From the NCBI RefSeq assembly GCF_900129485.1, contig NZ_FQVW01000008.1:1-64000 (forward strand): DNA of 64,000 nt, written 5' to 3'. Positions within the stretch are counted from its first letter, which is position 1. Every line of letters starts with the position of its first letter. The translations under genes and the position numbers were made by a program. Of this stretch, positions 1 through 7,670 are shown piece after piece. The DNA is from Ornithinibacillus halophilus (GTDB lineage Bacteria; Bacillota; Bacilli; Bacillales; Amphibacillaceae). The notes below the pieces were generated by a model. That model made no database searches. It was not told where the DNA came from and saw only the letters and a program-made list of their open reading frames with translations.

Positions 1-150
1 GCTAGGAAGCCTAGCCAAGTAGTTCCCTGGCTCACCAGCCGCCCGCGGCAAAGAAGACACTGAGAAAGCGATCGTAGGAAGCTTGAACAGATGTCGCACT
101 TGTGCTGGAAGTGAAAGCGAAGTGTATTTTCCGTAGCGGTCAAATTCACA
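1..150 (-). repeat. Degenerate copy of dispersed structured repeat R1
   Basis: Read on the minus strand, this stretch contains the hallmarks of the better copies at 18148-18268 and 63488-63607: an 'aaatacacttcgctttc' block and a 'gggcggctggtgagcc' block. Here the two blocks are separated by unrelated sequence, so the copy is rearranged or interrupted and may continue beyond the left edge. No gene is visible in it. Confidence 0.45.
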
Positions 151-176
151 CCACCAATAAGATTTGCTCACAATAA

Positions 177-205
177 AAGATCCGAACAAATATTGTTCGG
201 ATCTT
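177..205 (-). terminator. Rho-independent terminator of nirK1
   Basis: A perfect 13-bp inverted repeat (AAGATCCGAACAA and its complement) around a 3-base loop, followed on the minus strand by TTTTATTG. It lies 40 bp after the nirK1 stop codon. Confidence 0.85.
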
Positions 206-246
206 AACATCTAAAATACTTTTGTCCCAGGCTTCATTTCTATATC

Positions 247-1320
247 CTAGTGACCACTTACTTCTGCTCCATCATCTAGGCCATCTTCTGTAACTTTGAT
301 ATAGCCAACAGCTCCTTTAGTAGCGTGGTTAAATTGGTGTGTTACAAATGGATAGACGCCCTCTTCTATGACTGTGAACTCAACTACAGCTCCACCACTC
401 GCAGGCAGCATAACTGTTTGCATACCTTCTAATCGGTTTGCAGGGTTTCCATCTAGGTAGACATCATCAAAGATGGTTCCTACGACGTGAAAGCTACTTA
501 CTTCATTCGGACCTACGTTATTGATGTAAATTCTTACTTTGTCGCCAACTTTAGCTAATAGAGGCTCATCCTTCAGTGCTGTAACAGTACCATTTGTATT
601 AGGTTGACCTTCATGTAATGCTTTAGCAGAGAACACTACTTGAGAAGGTTCATTATTTGTCATGTCATCTAAATCATTGTATTTATACCATTCATTTTGA
701 ATAATCACAAATTCTTTATCTACTTGATCATCTGTTGGGTACCCATCTGCCGGTTTAACAATGATGACGCCGTGCATTCCATTGGCAATGTGAGATAAGA
801 TAGGACCTGTTCCACAGTGATACATGAATACCCCAGGCTTAGTAGCTTGATAAGTGAATGTTCCTTCCTCATTCGGCATTACATTCGCAAATCCTTTGTC
901 TGGTGCTGTGTGTACTGCATGGAAGTCCATACTATGAGGAATAGCAGGGTCTTTGTTCTCAAGTGTAAAGTGAATGGTGTCTCCTTCGTTAACAACAACT
1001 AGTGGACCTGGTGCCTCACCATTAAAAGTCCAAGCTTTGTAATTGTATCCTTCTTCAATTTCGATATCAGTAATTTGAGCAGTCATATTTATATAAACAT
1101 CAGTTCCGTCTCTTTCCATATCTAATGGAATCGGTGCATCATTTAAACCTTCATGTGGTTGAAATACAGCTGGTTCCATTTCTTCAGCTTGAACTGTATT
1201 GATTGCATTATCATTTTCAGGTGATAGTTCTTGTTTAGCTCCATCTGCTCCACTACAAGCAGATAATAAAATTGCTGCACTCAAGGTAACAACTACGCCA
1301 TAACCAAACTTTTTCATCAT
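247..1320 (-). CDS. nirK: Copper-containing nitrite reductase, lipoprotein (copy 1)
   Basis: Reduces nitrite to nitric oxide at the outer face of the membrane. The 357-residue protein has a lipoprotein signal (LLSAC, Cys22) and two cupredoxin domains. The type 1 copper ligands are His129, Cys169, His177 and Met182. The type 2 ligands include His134 and His168 plus a C-terminal THQFNH histidine. Catalytic Asp132 and a catalytic-type His in SSFHVVG are present. I chose the ATG at 1320, which follows a GAGGTGATT ribosome binding site, over an in-frame start 29 codons upstream. It is a close paralogue of the gene at 5324-6409 and has its own FNR-type promoter and terminator, so it is a separate transcription unit. 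Confidence 0.93.
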   Translation of the reverse strand: MMKKFGYGVVVTLSAAILLSACSGADGAKQELSPENDNAINTVQAEEMEPAVFQPHEGLNDAPIPLDMERDGTDVYINMTAQITDIEIEEGYNYKAWTFNGEAPGPLVVVNEGDTIHFTLENKDPAIPHSMDFHAVHTAPDKGFANVMPNEEGTFTYQATKPGVFMYHCGTGPILSHIANGMHGVIIVKPADGYPTDDQVDKEFVIIQNEWYKYNDLDDMTNNEPSQVVFSAKALHEGQPNTNGTVTALKDEPLLAKVGDKVRIYINNVGPNEVSSFHVVGTIFDDVYLDGNPANRLEGMQTVMLPASGGAVVEFTVIEEGVYPFVTHQFNHATKGAVGYIKVTEDGLDDGAEVSGH

Positions 1321-1392
1321 ACTAATCACCTCATATTGTTTAATAGATAAGATTTTTTCTATCTCTCCTAAGTAAATCTTATCTTCAATTAC

Positions 1393-1435
1393 ATTGTACT
1401 TCGACAACTAGCTTCACCCTGTGACGCACATCACA
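1393..1435 (-). promoter_or_regulatory. FNR-type promoter of nirK1
   Basis: The palindrome TGTGACGCACATCACA at 1420-1435 matches the FNR/CRP form TGTGA-N6-TCACA. A -10 box TACAAT lies at 1398-1393, so the predicted start is about 1386. The palindrome is therefore centred at -41.5, the class II activator position known for Bacillus FNR. The start codon is 66 bp downstream of the predicted start. Confidence 0.75.
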
Positions 1436-1541
1436 CCTAACCTGTTCAATTATGAACAAACTATGACGTTATTAATTTACTAATAAAACCTTTAGTATTT
1501 TATAATTATTAGTGAAATGCAATCCATAAACCTTTTAAATC

Positions 1542-1556
1542 TGTGAAAATATCACA
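1542..1556. promoter_or_regulatory. Distal FNR-like palindrome with 5-bp spacer
   Basis: TGTGA-AAATA-TCACA is a clean inverted repeat but has a 5-bp spacer instead of 6. It lies 121 bp upstream of the proximal site of nirK1. Copy 2 of nirK also has a second palindrome further upstream. Its function is unknown and it may not bind FNR. Confidence 0.35.
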
Positions 1557-1601
1557 ATGTAAATTACCATATATTAACATAAGGGCCACTTATCAGAGTA
1601 C

Positions 1602-1644
1602 AAAAAGATCGCATAGCAAAATATTTCTTCTTTGCTATGCGATC
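1602..1644 (-). terminator. Terminator after nosF
   Basis: A 14-bp perfect inverted repeat (GATCGCATAGCAAA) with a 10-base loop, followed on the minus strand by TTTTTG. It lies 20 bp after the nosF stop and separates the nos genes from nirK1. Confidence 0.88.
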
Positions 1645-1663
1645 CTATTCTTTTAAACACAAG

Positions 1664-2407
1664 CTATCCAGCATCATATTCTAATGTCTTCCTAAGCACC
1701 GACTGATTCGTTTGTAATTTTAACAGTTTCAAAAATACCTCTTCAAGACTTTCACAATTATTTCTAGCATAGATTTCTTCTAGTGATCCGTCTTCCTTTA
1801 TGGCACCTTCAAAGAGAATAACGACTCTATCTGATATTTCAGCAACATCACGCATAATATGGCTGCTTAATAATATCGTTTTTCCTTCACGTTTTAAATC
1901 ATGAATAATTTCCTTAAATTCTATTACCCAATATGGGTCTAGGCCATTAGTGGGCTCATCTAAAATATACACATCTACATCTGCTAATAAAGTTTGCGCT
2001 AAGTTTACGCGTTGTGACATCCCTTTTGAGAAAGACCCGACCTTCTGATTTCGTACATCCCACAACCCAACTCGCTTTAATAATTCATTTATTTTATCTT
2101 CACTAGCATTTAAAAATTTCCCATAATACTTCAAGACTTCAATCGCTGTTAATTCTCCTGGAAAATCCATGGCATCAGGCATAAAGCCAAATTTTTTCTT
2201 GTTATCTACTTTAAAAGTAAATTTCCCAGTCGATTGCTTCTCAATACCGGTTATCATTTTAATCAACGTACTTTTTCCTGCACCATTTCCACCACATAGT
2301 ACAACACATTCACCACGTTTCACCTTTAAATCTACTGGATGAAGAACTTGTTTTTTCCCGTACGTTTTTGATAGTTGAGAGATTGTTAAAACGATATCTT
2401 CTTTCAT
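1664..2407 (-). CDS. nosF: NosF-type ABC transporter ATPase
   Basis: This 247-residue ABC ATPase has Walker A GGNGAGKST (residues 39-47), a divergent signature (SKGMSQR) and Walker B ending VYILDEPTNG. With NosY it should form the membrane transporter that helps assemble the copper centre of nitrous oxide reductase with NosD. The assignment rests on the neighbours nosY, nosL and nosD; alone it would be only a CcmA-like ATPase. It starts 5 bp after nosY, so the two are translated from one message. Confidence 0.85.
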   Translation of the reverse strand: MKEDIVLTISQLSKTYGKKQVLHPVDLKVKRGECVVLCGGNGAGKSTLIKMITGIEKQSTGKFTFKVDNKKKFGFMPDAMDFPGELTAIEVLKYYGKFLNASEDKINELLKRVGLWDVRNQKVGSFSKGMSQRVNLAQTLLADVDVYILDEPTNGLDPYWVIEFKEIIHDLKREGKTILLSSHIMRDVAEISDRVVILFEGAIKEDGSLEEIYARNNCESLEEVFLKLLKLQTNQSVLRKTLEYDAG

Positions 2408-2412
2408 CTAAC

Positions 2413-3372
2413 TCATCCTCTCCATTTCATTACTTGATTAGAAACAAGAATTGCTATGACAATCATTAAAGCAAAAGTTATCAAAATAATATTAGTAAGC
2501 ATACCACTTGCTCCCCACTCACTAATTATTAAAAACTCAGGTCCGAAAATATAATCTGCATTAAGCTTTTCAATGGACCAAACACGAATGGATTCAATCG
2601 GATTTAGTAAGACCATGACTAAAACACTATTTAATTTTTGAGCATATGGTACGAGATCAATTACAGAGAAAATAACGAACTCATACACAAATACTAGTAA
2701 GCTCCATGCAAATAATGCTAGCGATAATCCTTGCATTCGCGTAACACTAATTGATCCAATTATTAAAGATAAGGCTGAAAATAAGATTACTAGAAACACA
2801 TTTAGTAATAGGAATGTCATCAAGAAGGAATTTTCCATTGGTTCACCAAATAAGGAGATACCAACACCAACTACCCCATACGAAATCCCTAATGAAATGA
2901 TTAACGAAAGACTTAAGGCTATAAATTTACTTAATAAGTAGAAAATATAAGGCATTTGATACGTTCGGTATAGCGCTAACCTTCCACCCTCTTTGTCGGC
3001 AATAATTGAGTTTGCTCCTAAGATCAAGGCAATAATAGGAATAATCCAGAGTGACAAGTTCATCAACATAGAAATTGCACGGTTGTATCCAACACTACTG
3101 TCAGCCGCTCCACCTCCACCTTCACCTTCCACTACCGTTTCTTCTAATCCAAAATAAGACGGGTCAACCGTTCCAATATCAATATCTGTGCCAACTGACT
3201 CCAAACCATAGGTCACTTCTACAGGATCGGTTTCTATTGATTTCAATCCATAAAAGTAAAACAGGGCTGCCATAGCAAAAAATAGGATGGTAAAATTCAG
3301 CAACCACTTGCTTCTTAGTAACAGGCGCAATTCATGGACGATCATGGAATTCAATGATTTCCATTTATTCAT
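2413..3372 (-). CDS. nosY: NosY-type ABC transporter permease
   Basis: A 319-residue ABC-2 type permease with about six membrane segments and one extracytoplasmic loop after the first (residues about 45-105), which contains an acidic and glycine-rich stretch. It pairs with the ATPase encoded immediately downstream. I chose the ATG at 3372, four codons inside the longest frame, because GGTGG precedes it; it overlaps the nosL end by 8 bp. This overlap and gene order support one operon for nosD, nosL, nosY and nosF. Confidence 0.85.
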   Translation of the reverse strand: MNKWKSLNSMIVHELRLLLRSKWLLNFTILFFAMAALFYFYGLKSIETDPVEVTYGLESVGTDIDIGTVDPSYFGLEETVVEGEGGGGAADSSVGYNRAISMLMNLSLWIIPIIALILGANSIIADKEGGRLALYRTYQMPYIFYLLSKFIALSLSLIISLGISYGVVGVGISLFGEPMENSFLMTFLLLNVFLVILFSALSLIIGSISVTRMQGLSLALFAWSLLVFVYEFVIFSVIDLVPYAQKLNSVLVMVLLNPIESIRVWSIEKLNADYIFGPEFLIISEWGASGMLTNIILITFALMIVIAILVSNQVMKWRG

Positions 3373-3850
3373 GAGAACCACCATGTCCCATAGCTTTCAA
3401 TGCTTTCACATCAATATCTGTAATTTCATCACCCACATACATCTCTCCACCATTATCTTGTTGAAATGCTTCCGCATCTTCTTGAGACTCAAAAGCAATA
3501 ATTCCGTAGCTCATCGGAGAAGAAATCGAACTATCTTGAATAAAAGTGGCATCTACCATGTCAATCCAATCATTCGAATGATAATCATGCACATACACTT
3601 TTCCAACTTCCTCTTGATTATCTACATAATACGTAAGCATACAACCAATATCATCAAATTTTTTCGGAGTACCATCATTTAAGATTATTTGACTTGAAGC
3701 ACCTTTGTCTTGGATACCCATATGGCAAACATCACAACTATCCACACTTTCATCGATCTCAACTGGCTCCATTGAAACATCCTCTGAACACCCGACTAAT
3801 ATACCAACGCTAATAAACATAAATGCAATTAAGTAGACAATTTTACGCAT
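3365..3850 (-). CDS. nosL: NosL family copper chaperone lipoprotein
   Basis: A 161-residue protein with a lipoprotein signal (ILVGC) and the NosL metal-binding signature CDVCHMG, followed by FDDIGCM. NosL binds Cu(I) and is thought to deliver copper to NosZ. The C-terminus has a further HGGSHE. An AGGAGG site precedes the ATG at 3850, and the start overlaps the nosD end by 8 bp, so translation is coupled. Confidence 0.88.
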   Translation of the reverse strand: MRKIVYLIAFMFISVGILVGCSEDVSMEPVEIDESVDSCDVCHMGIQDKGASSQIILNDGTPKKFDDIGCMLTYYVDNQEEVGKVYVHDYHSNDWIDMVDATFIQDSSISSPMSYGIIAFESQEDAEAFQQDNGGEMYVGDEITDIDVKALKAMGHGGSHE

Positions 3851-5201
3851 CTTGTTTCCTCCTCGTCTTCCCAATAATCAAAACTGAAATACATAGTAAA
3901 CCTACATAAAAGAAGAAGCTTTCCCAGATAATGGATTGTTGTTTATTTTCTTGTTTTCCTACAATATCCACTTCAATACTCGCAGGTTGTATCAGTGGCT
4001 TCTCATCAACGATAAATTGATTTGAAGGTATCGGAACATATTGTTCAACCGTATTCCATAATCGAACTGCAGGACTTCCAGTAAAAAGTTGTAGATACGG
4101 TTCATCTGATGTCAAGTTATAAAATACGTCACCACTTTTGTAGGCATAGTCATTCAATTCGTCCTGGTTAATATTTAAATGACTTTGATTGTCCCAATAG
4201 TTACCATATCCGTTACTTGTAAAACTGTTTTCGTTACTTTTATCCGAAATCACTTGCTGAGTATTTCCAATGAAATTATTTAAATTAATTTGGTTATCAT
4301 TTGAATCAACACCAATTTCAATCCCAATATCATTTCCCTCAAAGGAATTAAAAAGTATTTCATTTCTAAGCGCATTTTCTAAATAGATTCCTTTGTTATT
4401 CATTTCCATAATATTAGCTGAAATTGTGGAATCAAACGTATCAAATATAAACATCCCTGCTCCATCTACAGTAGTATTTGAATGTAAATAATTTTCCTTT
4501 ATCCGAATACTATAGCTTTGCATAATCATTAAACCGTTCCTACTATTAGAGATAACATTTTGTGCGATAATGACATTTTCTGAATCCATGGTGTGTACGC
4601 CATATCTAGCTTTTTTAATGGTATTTCCAGTGATTTCACAGAGATCAGAAAAAGATATATAAATCCCGTCATTTGAATCGTAAATGATGTTTTCTGTTAC
4701 GATTGAATAAGGTGCTTCAATTAAATAAACACCAAACCCTTTATGTTTTGCATCAAAGAGACTCGTCATCATATTGTTCGTAATTTCATTTCCATACCCG
4801 TCTTTTACCATTACGCCATGGAAAACATCGTAGAATCGATTATTTGTAATTCTATTTCGATTAGATTTCACATAAATACCCGCGTTCTGTGTTCCACCAC
4901 CGGTTATTTGCAAGTTTTCAATGACGACATCATCTGCATGTATTGTTAATACACTCCCATGATCCAATCCTTGAATGGTTGCACCGTCTTCACCGATAAG
5001 TGTAACTGTATTTTCAATAACGAAATTCCCATTATAGGTACCTTCCCCTAGTAAAATGACGTCATCTGTTTTTGCTAGATCTAAAGCTGTTTTAAGTTCT
5101 TCTTCATCCGTTACTTTAAATTCTTCGGCATGAATTTCTTTATTAACAAAGAAGATAAACAGAATCGATACTAAACCTACAATCAACAACTTCCCTCTCA
5201 T
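3843..5201 (-). CDS. nosD: NosD periplasmic-type copper assembly protein
   Basis: A 452-residue exported protein. It has an N-terminal signal peptide, then a long right-handed beta-helix of CASH-type repeats (many NxITNN-like and GI-like turns, residues about 60-330), and a C-terminal membrane segment (WESFFFYVGLLCISVLII) with a basic tail. NosD works with the NosFY transporter in maturing the copper cluster of NosZ. The ATG at 5201 follows GGAGGTGATT; the longer frame upstream lacks a site. It is the first nos gene, 123 bp after the nirK2 stop. Confidence 0.88.
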   Translation of the reverse strand: MRGKLLIVGLVSILFIFFVNKEIHAEEFKVTDEEELKTALDLAKTDDVILLGEGTYNGNFVIENTVTLIGEDGATIQGLDHGSVLTIHADDVVIENLQITGGGTQNAGIYVKSNRNRITNNRFYDVFHGVMVKDGYGNEITNNMMTSLFDAKHKGFGVYLIEAPYSIVTENIIYDSNDGIYISFSDLCEITGNTIKKARYGVHTMDSENVIIAQNVISNSRNGLMIMQSYSIRIKENYLHSNTTVDGAGMFIFDTFDSTISANIMEMNNKGIYLENALRNEILFNSFEGNDIGIEIGVDSNDNQINLNNFIGNTQQVISDKSNENSFTSNGYGNYWDNQSHLNINQDELNDYAYKSGDVFYNLTSDEPYLQLFTGSPAVRLWNTVEQYVPIPSNQFIVDEKPLIQPASIEVDIVGKQENKQQSIIWESFFFYVGLLCISVLIIGKTRRKQDA

Positions 5202-5255
5202 TGAATCACCTCCAATGTCTCCCTTTTTGAAGTCTTCTTCTAAAGAAAAAGCCTC

Positions 5256-5283
5256 AATCAAAAGGGGAAAGCACCCCTTTTAA
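5256..5283 (-). terminator. Hairpin between nirK2 and nosD
   Basis: The inverted repeat AAAAGGGG...CCCCTTTT lies between the nirK2 stop and nosD. On the minus strand it is followed by TTTTGATTG, a weak run. It may be a leaky terminator that lowers nosDLYF transcription relative to nirK2. Confidence 0.5.
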
Positions 5284-5323
5284 TTGCAGGCTTTATACGG
5301 CTTTCCAATTACAGGTTACTAGA

Positions 5324-6409
5324 TTAGTGACTCATAGTAGCTTTTCCGTCATCTTCTCCATCTTCTGTAACTTTCAAGATAGCTGTTGCTCCTTTTTGTG
5401 CATGTTCAAATTGGTGAGTTACAATTGGGTAGCTTCCTACATCAGTAACCGTAAATTCTACTACAGCACCACCACTTGCAGGTAACATTACAGTTTGTAA
5501 GCCTTGCATATGGTTATAAGGATTTCCATCAACATACACATTATCAAAAACAGTACCTACTACGTGGAAAGAACTTACTTCATTAGGACCAACATTGTTA
5601 ACATAGATTCTTACACGATCTCCAACTTTTGCTAATAGTGGTTCATCTTTTAATGTGAAGGTATCTCCATTAGTGTTGCGATCCCCTTCTTTTAGAGCTT
5701 TTGTAGAGAAAACTACTTGGTTCGGTTCACCATTTGTGAAATCATCTAAATCGTTATAGTCATACCATTCGTTTTGTATCATAACAAATTCGCGGTCAAT
5801 TTGGTCATCGGTTGGATAACCATCTTTAGGTTTAACGATAATTGTTCCATGCATCCCATTTGCAATATGTGAAAGTGTTGGACCTGTTCCACAGTGGTAC
5901 ATGAATACACCTGGATTATTAGCTGGATATGTGAATGTTCCTGTTTCATCCGGATCTACATTCGCAAACCCTTTTGATGGTGCTGTATGAACAGCGTGGA
6001 AGTCCATGCTATGCGGAATGGCTGGGTCCATGTTCTTTAACGTAAAGTTAATAACATCCCCTTCCTCTACAACAACTACTGGACCTGGAGCTTCCCCATT
6101 AAATGTCCATGCTTTATAAATAAGTCCTTTATCAATTTCAATATCAGTTATTTGTGCAGTCATTTCTACGTTAACTTCATTTTCTCCTACTCTTTCCACT
6201 TTCAATGGTACAGGTTCTTGATTTAAATCTTTATGTGGTTCAATGATGATTGGTTCTTTTTCTTGATTGGAATCAGCACTTACACTACTCACAGCATCTT
6301 CTACATTTGATGCATCATTTTGTGCTTCTGGATCACTACATGCTGCCAAAAGAATTGCTGAAGCACTTAAACCTGCTACTACTTTAAAACCTAATTTTTT
6401 CATCATCAT
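5324..6409 (-). CDS. nirK: Copper-containing nitrite reductase, lipoprotein (copy 2)
   Basis: A 361-residue paralogue of the nirK at 247-1320, reducing nitrite to NO. It has a lipoprotein signal (ILLAAC) and the full set of copper ligands: HSMDFH for the first type 1 and type 2 histidines, FMYHCG, then SHIANGM. The active-site Asp and the SSFHVVG and THQFEH histidines are also present. The ATG at 6409 is the first of three tandem ATGs after GAGGTGATT. Its start region, leader length and FNR promoter resemble those of copy 1. The nosDLYF genes follow on the same strand. Confidence 0.93.
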   Translation of the reverse strand: MMMKKLGFKVVAGLSASAILLAACSDPEAQNDASNVEDAVSSVSADSNQEKEPIIIEPHKDLNQEPVPLKVERVGENEVNVEMTAQITDIEIDKGLIYKAWTFNGEAPGPVVVVEEGDVINFTLKNMDPAIPHSMDFHAVHTAPSKGFANVDPDETGTFTYPANNPGVFMYHCGTGPTLSHIANGMHGTIIVKPKDGYPTDDQIDREFVMIQNEWYDYNDLDDFTNGEPNQVVFSTKALKEGDRNTNGDTFTLKDEPLLAKVGDRVRIYVNNVGPNEVSSFHVVGTVFDNVYVDGNPYNHMQGLQTVMLPASGGAVVEFTVTDVGSYPIVTHQFEHAQKGATAILKVTEDGEDDGKATMSH

Positions 6410-6493
6410 AATAATCACCTCTTATTTTATTTGATAAGATCTTAACTATTTATTTTTTCTTTTTTGTCTTGCTGTTATCTTATCGTTAGCTTT

Positions 6494-6536
6494 AGTTTAC
6501 TTTCGATCAAGACCTCCACCCGTGATTTGAATCACT
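6494..6536 (-). promoter_or_regulatory. FNR-type promoter of nirK2
   Basis: The palindrome on the minus strand is AGTGATTCAAATCACG (6536-6521), an FNR-like half-site pair with 6-bp spacing. A -10 box TAAACT lies at 6499-6494, giving a predicted start near 6487, so the palindrome centre is again at -41.5. Confidence 0.65.
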
Positions 6537-6666
6537 GTTTTCATGTGAATTTATGAACAATATTTGACAAGGATTATTACTACACAATAAATGGTAAATA
6601 CATTATAAACAGTGGAAAAGAGTAATATTGAAAACGTTTTCTATCTAAGTGTTTCAATCAATAATT

Positions 6667-6682
6667 TGTGAAGTATATCACA
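6667..6682. promoter_or_regulatory. Perfect FNR palindrome, distal
   Basis: TGTGAAGTATATCACA is a perfect TGTGA-N6-TCACA site. On the plus strand a TAGAAT box at 6703-6708 would give a start near 6715, with the site at about -40.5. That transcript would run into a region without a gene. It could instead act as a second site for nirK2, 146 bp upstream of the proximal one. Confidence 0.55.
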
Positions 6683-6768
6683 TTTAACTCTATAACTAAC
6701 GTTAGAATAGTGGAAACCATACCAATAGGGTGCGAAACCGATGACAGGGGTGGGATTTAGTGGTAGAT

Positions 6769-6945
6769 GGGACATTTATTCCGTTATGTTGGTAGATAGG
6801 ATGTATTGGGAGGGAGTTTGGACTTCTGTTCCGTTATTTATCTGAAACACTAGAAAAACCGAGGAATTCTTGGTGAATAAGGTACTGGATGTCCGTCAGA
6901 TTCTCAAAATATCCGAATCACACAAAATAGCGTATCTGATGTCCA
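6769..6945 (+). repeat. Dispersed repeat R2, copy 1
   Basis: Two direct boxes (GGACAT-TTATTCCGTTAT and GGACT-TCTGTTCCGTTATTT, about 50 bp apart) are followed by an inverted box, AAAATAGCGTATCTGATGTCC-like. The same order of boxes recurs at 44862-44990. Together with the FNR sites, this accounts for most of the 660-bp gene-free stretch 6410-7071, in which no open frame is credible. Confidence 0.6.
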
Positions 6946-7032
6946 GCTATAAGGGTGAGGCTATAACAATACAAGCAGCAAGGCATTAATAGTACCTACA
7001 ATAAATGCGTGTCCTTCCTTAACATAAGGGTG

Positions 7033-7060
7033 CCAGGGAACTTAACCAAGAAGTTCCCGG
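7033..7060 (-). terminator. Hairpin after the NO reductase operon
   Basis: The inverted repeat CCAGGGAACTT...AAGTTCCCGG has a 7-base loop and lies 12 bp after the stop of the last gene of the operon. There is no long T run on the minus strand, so it may be a stabilising hairpin more than a terminator. Confidence 0.5.
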
Positions 7061-7071
7061 CTTACCACCCT

Positions 7072-7632
7072 CTAGCAGAAATCTTCTTCCGTATGATCAG
7101 TAAACACATACTGGATGAAATAAAAGATCATGCATGCAGTAATTACGAGCATTCCCCATCCTAATATTTTCTGTTCTGTTTCTAAATAGTTATTACATAT
7201 TTGGATGGGTGAATCAATATAGAGCCAGGCCATTAAACCAAACATGGACAGATAATTTAAATAGATAAAACTCTTACCAATACCCTCAAGCTTTTTCCAA
7301 CTATCTCGAATCAATAAACCTACAATTGGTAGACTTATAAATTTAAATATTTCCATTATATTCATTGTCAATGCTTCATCCAACGTACGGGGAATCATCC
7401 AATATGTTGTAACAATAGCAACAAATATAATTCCAGGCACCCCATAAGTATTCCATTTACTAAAAAACGAACGATACTTTCCTACAATATATTTACTAAT
7501 TAACCATCCTGTAAATATAAGTAGAGGCAATTGAACTAACATATGTGTGACCATTATCGATTCTAGATATAGCCGTATTGGCGGTAGCACCAATATAGCG
7601 TATAAGAGAATACCAACGAATATCTGTCTCAT
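7072..7632 (-). CDS. Small polytopic membrane protein of the NO reductase operon
   Basis: A 186-residue protein with five or six hydrophobic segments. It contains VTHMLVQLPLLIF near residue 30, which faintly resembles the histidine-bearing helix of CtaG-type oxidase assembly proteins; other membrane families cannot be excluded. It starts 38 bp after the catalytic subunit stop, with AGGAG before the ATG, so it is probably the third gene of the nitric oxide reductase operon. By context it may help assemble heme or copper centres, but I do not recognise the family with certainty. Confidence 0.7.
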   Translation of the reverse strand: MRQIFVGILLYAILVLPPIRLYLESIMVTHMLVQLPLLIFTGWLISKYIVGKYRSFFSKWNTYGVPGIIFVAIVTTYWMIPRTLDEALTMNIMEIFKFISLPIVGLLIRDSWKKLEGIGKSFIYLNYLSMFGLMAWLYIDSPIQICNNYLETEQKILGWGMLVITACMIFYFIQYVFTDHTEEDFC

Positions 7633-7670
7633 ATTATCAAACTCCTAATATCTACTCACACTTCGATTAT

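Noticed and set aside
3287-3682. A 131-codon plus-strand frame opposite nosL and nosY
   Set aside because: It is a shadow of two well-supported overlapping genes and has no start signal.
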